Assembly (NCBI GenBank): GCA_964034945.1
Contig: OZ035962.1
Location: 22,849,530-22,913,529 of the forward strand
DNA length: 64,000 nucleotides
DNA from: Chrysopilus asiliformis
Taxonomy: Eukaryota; Arthropoda; Insecta; Diptera; Rhagionidae
Direction: 5' to 3'
Under the pieces are notes generated by a model. It was not told the DNA's origin. It worked only from the letters and a program-made list of their open reading frames with translations, and made no database searches. Below, in pieces: positions 63,351-64,000 of this stretch. Positions within the stretch are counted from its first letter, which is position 1. The number at the start of each line of letters is the position of its first letter. The translations under genes and the position numbers were made by a program.

Positions 63351-64000
63351 ACACATTCAAAGAGACTTTAGAGCTACGCAAAAAAAATCGTAGTCTTGCC
63401 AGTGGCGGATCTCTGAGTAGGATGACCAGACATCCTCTTTTTCGAGGACAAGTCTCTATTTGAGAGAAAAAATCTTTTTTTCCACTCTTGTCAAAAAGCC
63501 ACCATCTGACTCTTTTTAGAATTTTAAAGACACTTTTTCAAAAAGTCTGTGCAACTTATTTACAAACAATTTCAAGTTGCTAGGTCAACACATTCTCGAG
63601 TTATTTAAGATACGTACTGAAAAAATGTGAACTCATGCCAAAAAATAGGATTTCGAGGATGTAATGTCATGTAATTAATAGCTATAATATGTTTGGCTGC
63701 TACAAACCACAGTTGACTTGTCAAAAAGTTAACTTGGATCAGCTTGATTATTTTTCTGAGTGTACATATGTGCTTTTCATAGCGAATTTCTAGTTTCACC
63801 TGGTATTGTTAACAAAAACCTCAACAATCTACCAAATCAAAGCGACAAAAAGTACGTTTTTCTGACAGTCGAAACAAAAACCCAACATATCTTGATGTTA
63901 AAAAATTCGCATTTCCCACCTGACTCGTTAAGCTGCTGTTGCTGCTTTATGCAAAAATTGTTGCTTGTCTTTCCCACAGCCAAAAACCTAAACCCCCTAT
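63351..64000. other. Unassigned DNA to window end
   Basis: 63418-63520 begins AGGATGACCAGACATCCTC and resembles the GGTGACC family distantly. Nothing else recognised. Confidence 0.35.

Overview
The window looks like a piece of an AT-rich insect nuclear genome, most likely a dipteran (inference). The grounds are three split genes with many 50-70 nt GT-AG introns, clear insect-type orthologues of ST7 and phosphatidylinositol 4-kinase beta, and a dense load of insect-style transposons. There is no bacterial operon structure, CRISPR array or rRNA, and I could not recognise a tRNA.

Four protein-coding genes can be supported exon by exon. Two are diverging (head-to-head) paralogues of one family of unknown function (possibly DUF4781; that name is from memory): a 9-exon gene on the minus strand (9396 to 6407, 650 aa) and a 10-exon gene on the plus strand (13450 to 18359, 630 aa). 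Eight intron positions and phases agree between them and one intron is present only in the plus copy. About 1.4 kb downstream lies a 4-exon ST7 orthologue (19734-21457, +, 503 aa). On the minus strand, 36380 to 30579, lies an 11-exon type III PI 4-kinase beta (Drosophila four wheel drive, fwd; 1154 aa), with the catalytic lysine, DRHNGN loop, HIDFGF motif and an RSQS phosphosite intact.

The rest is intergenic or intronic DNA filled with mobile elements, several delimited to the base by target duplications: a Helitron-like element carrying a 120-bp minisatellite (8-1602); a piggyBac remnant that still encodes the C-terminal cysteine-rich domain (3065-3633, TTAA flanks); a 1.19-kb hAT element (9881-11069, 8-bp duplication); a P-like element with 30-bp perfect inverted ends and a THAP-type exon (27659-28397) sitting inside a piggyBac-like element (27529-28437); three more hAT-type elements with full or near-matching 8-bp duplications (13817-13920, 38201-38733, 58169-58669) and a fourth with a weaker one (15655-16057); a 754-bp inverted-end element (51199-51952) carrying a LINE tail; and 5'-truncated LINE 3' ends, one followed by a 260-bp GA-rich microsatellite. 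A family of long foldback palindromes has three members, one with about 109-bp arms that match perfectly around a 22-bp loop (46116-46355).

From about 38 kb to the end I find no gene I can support. That part is repeat-rich, and may be intergenic or lie within a large intron of a gene whose exons are outside the window.
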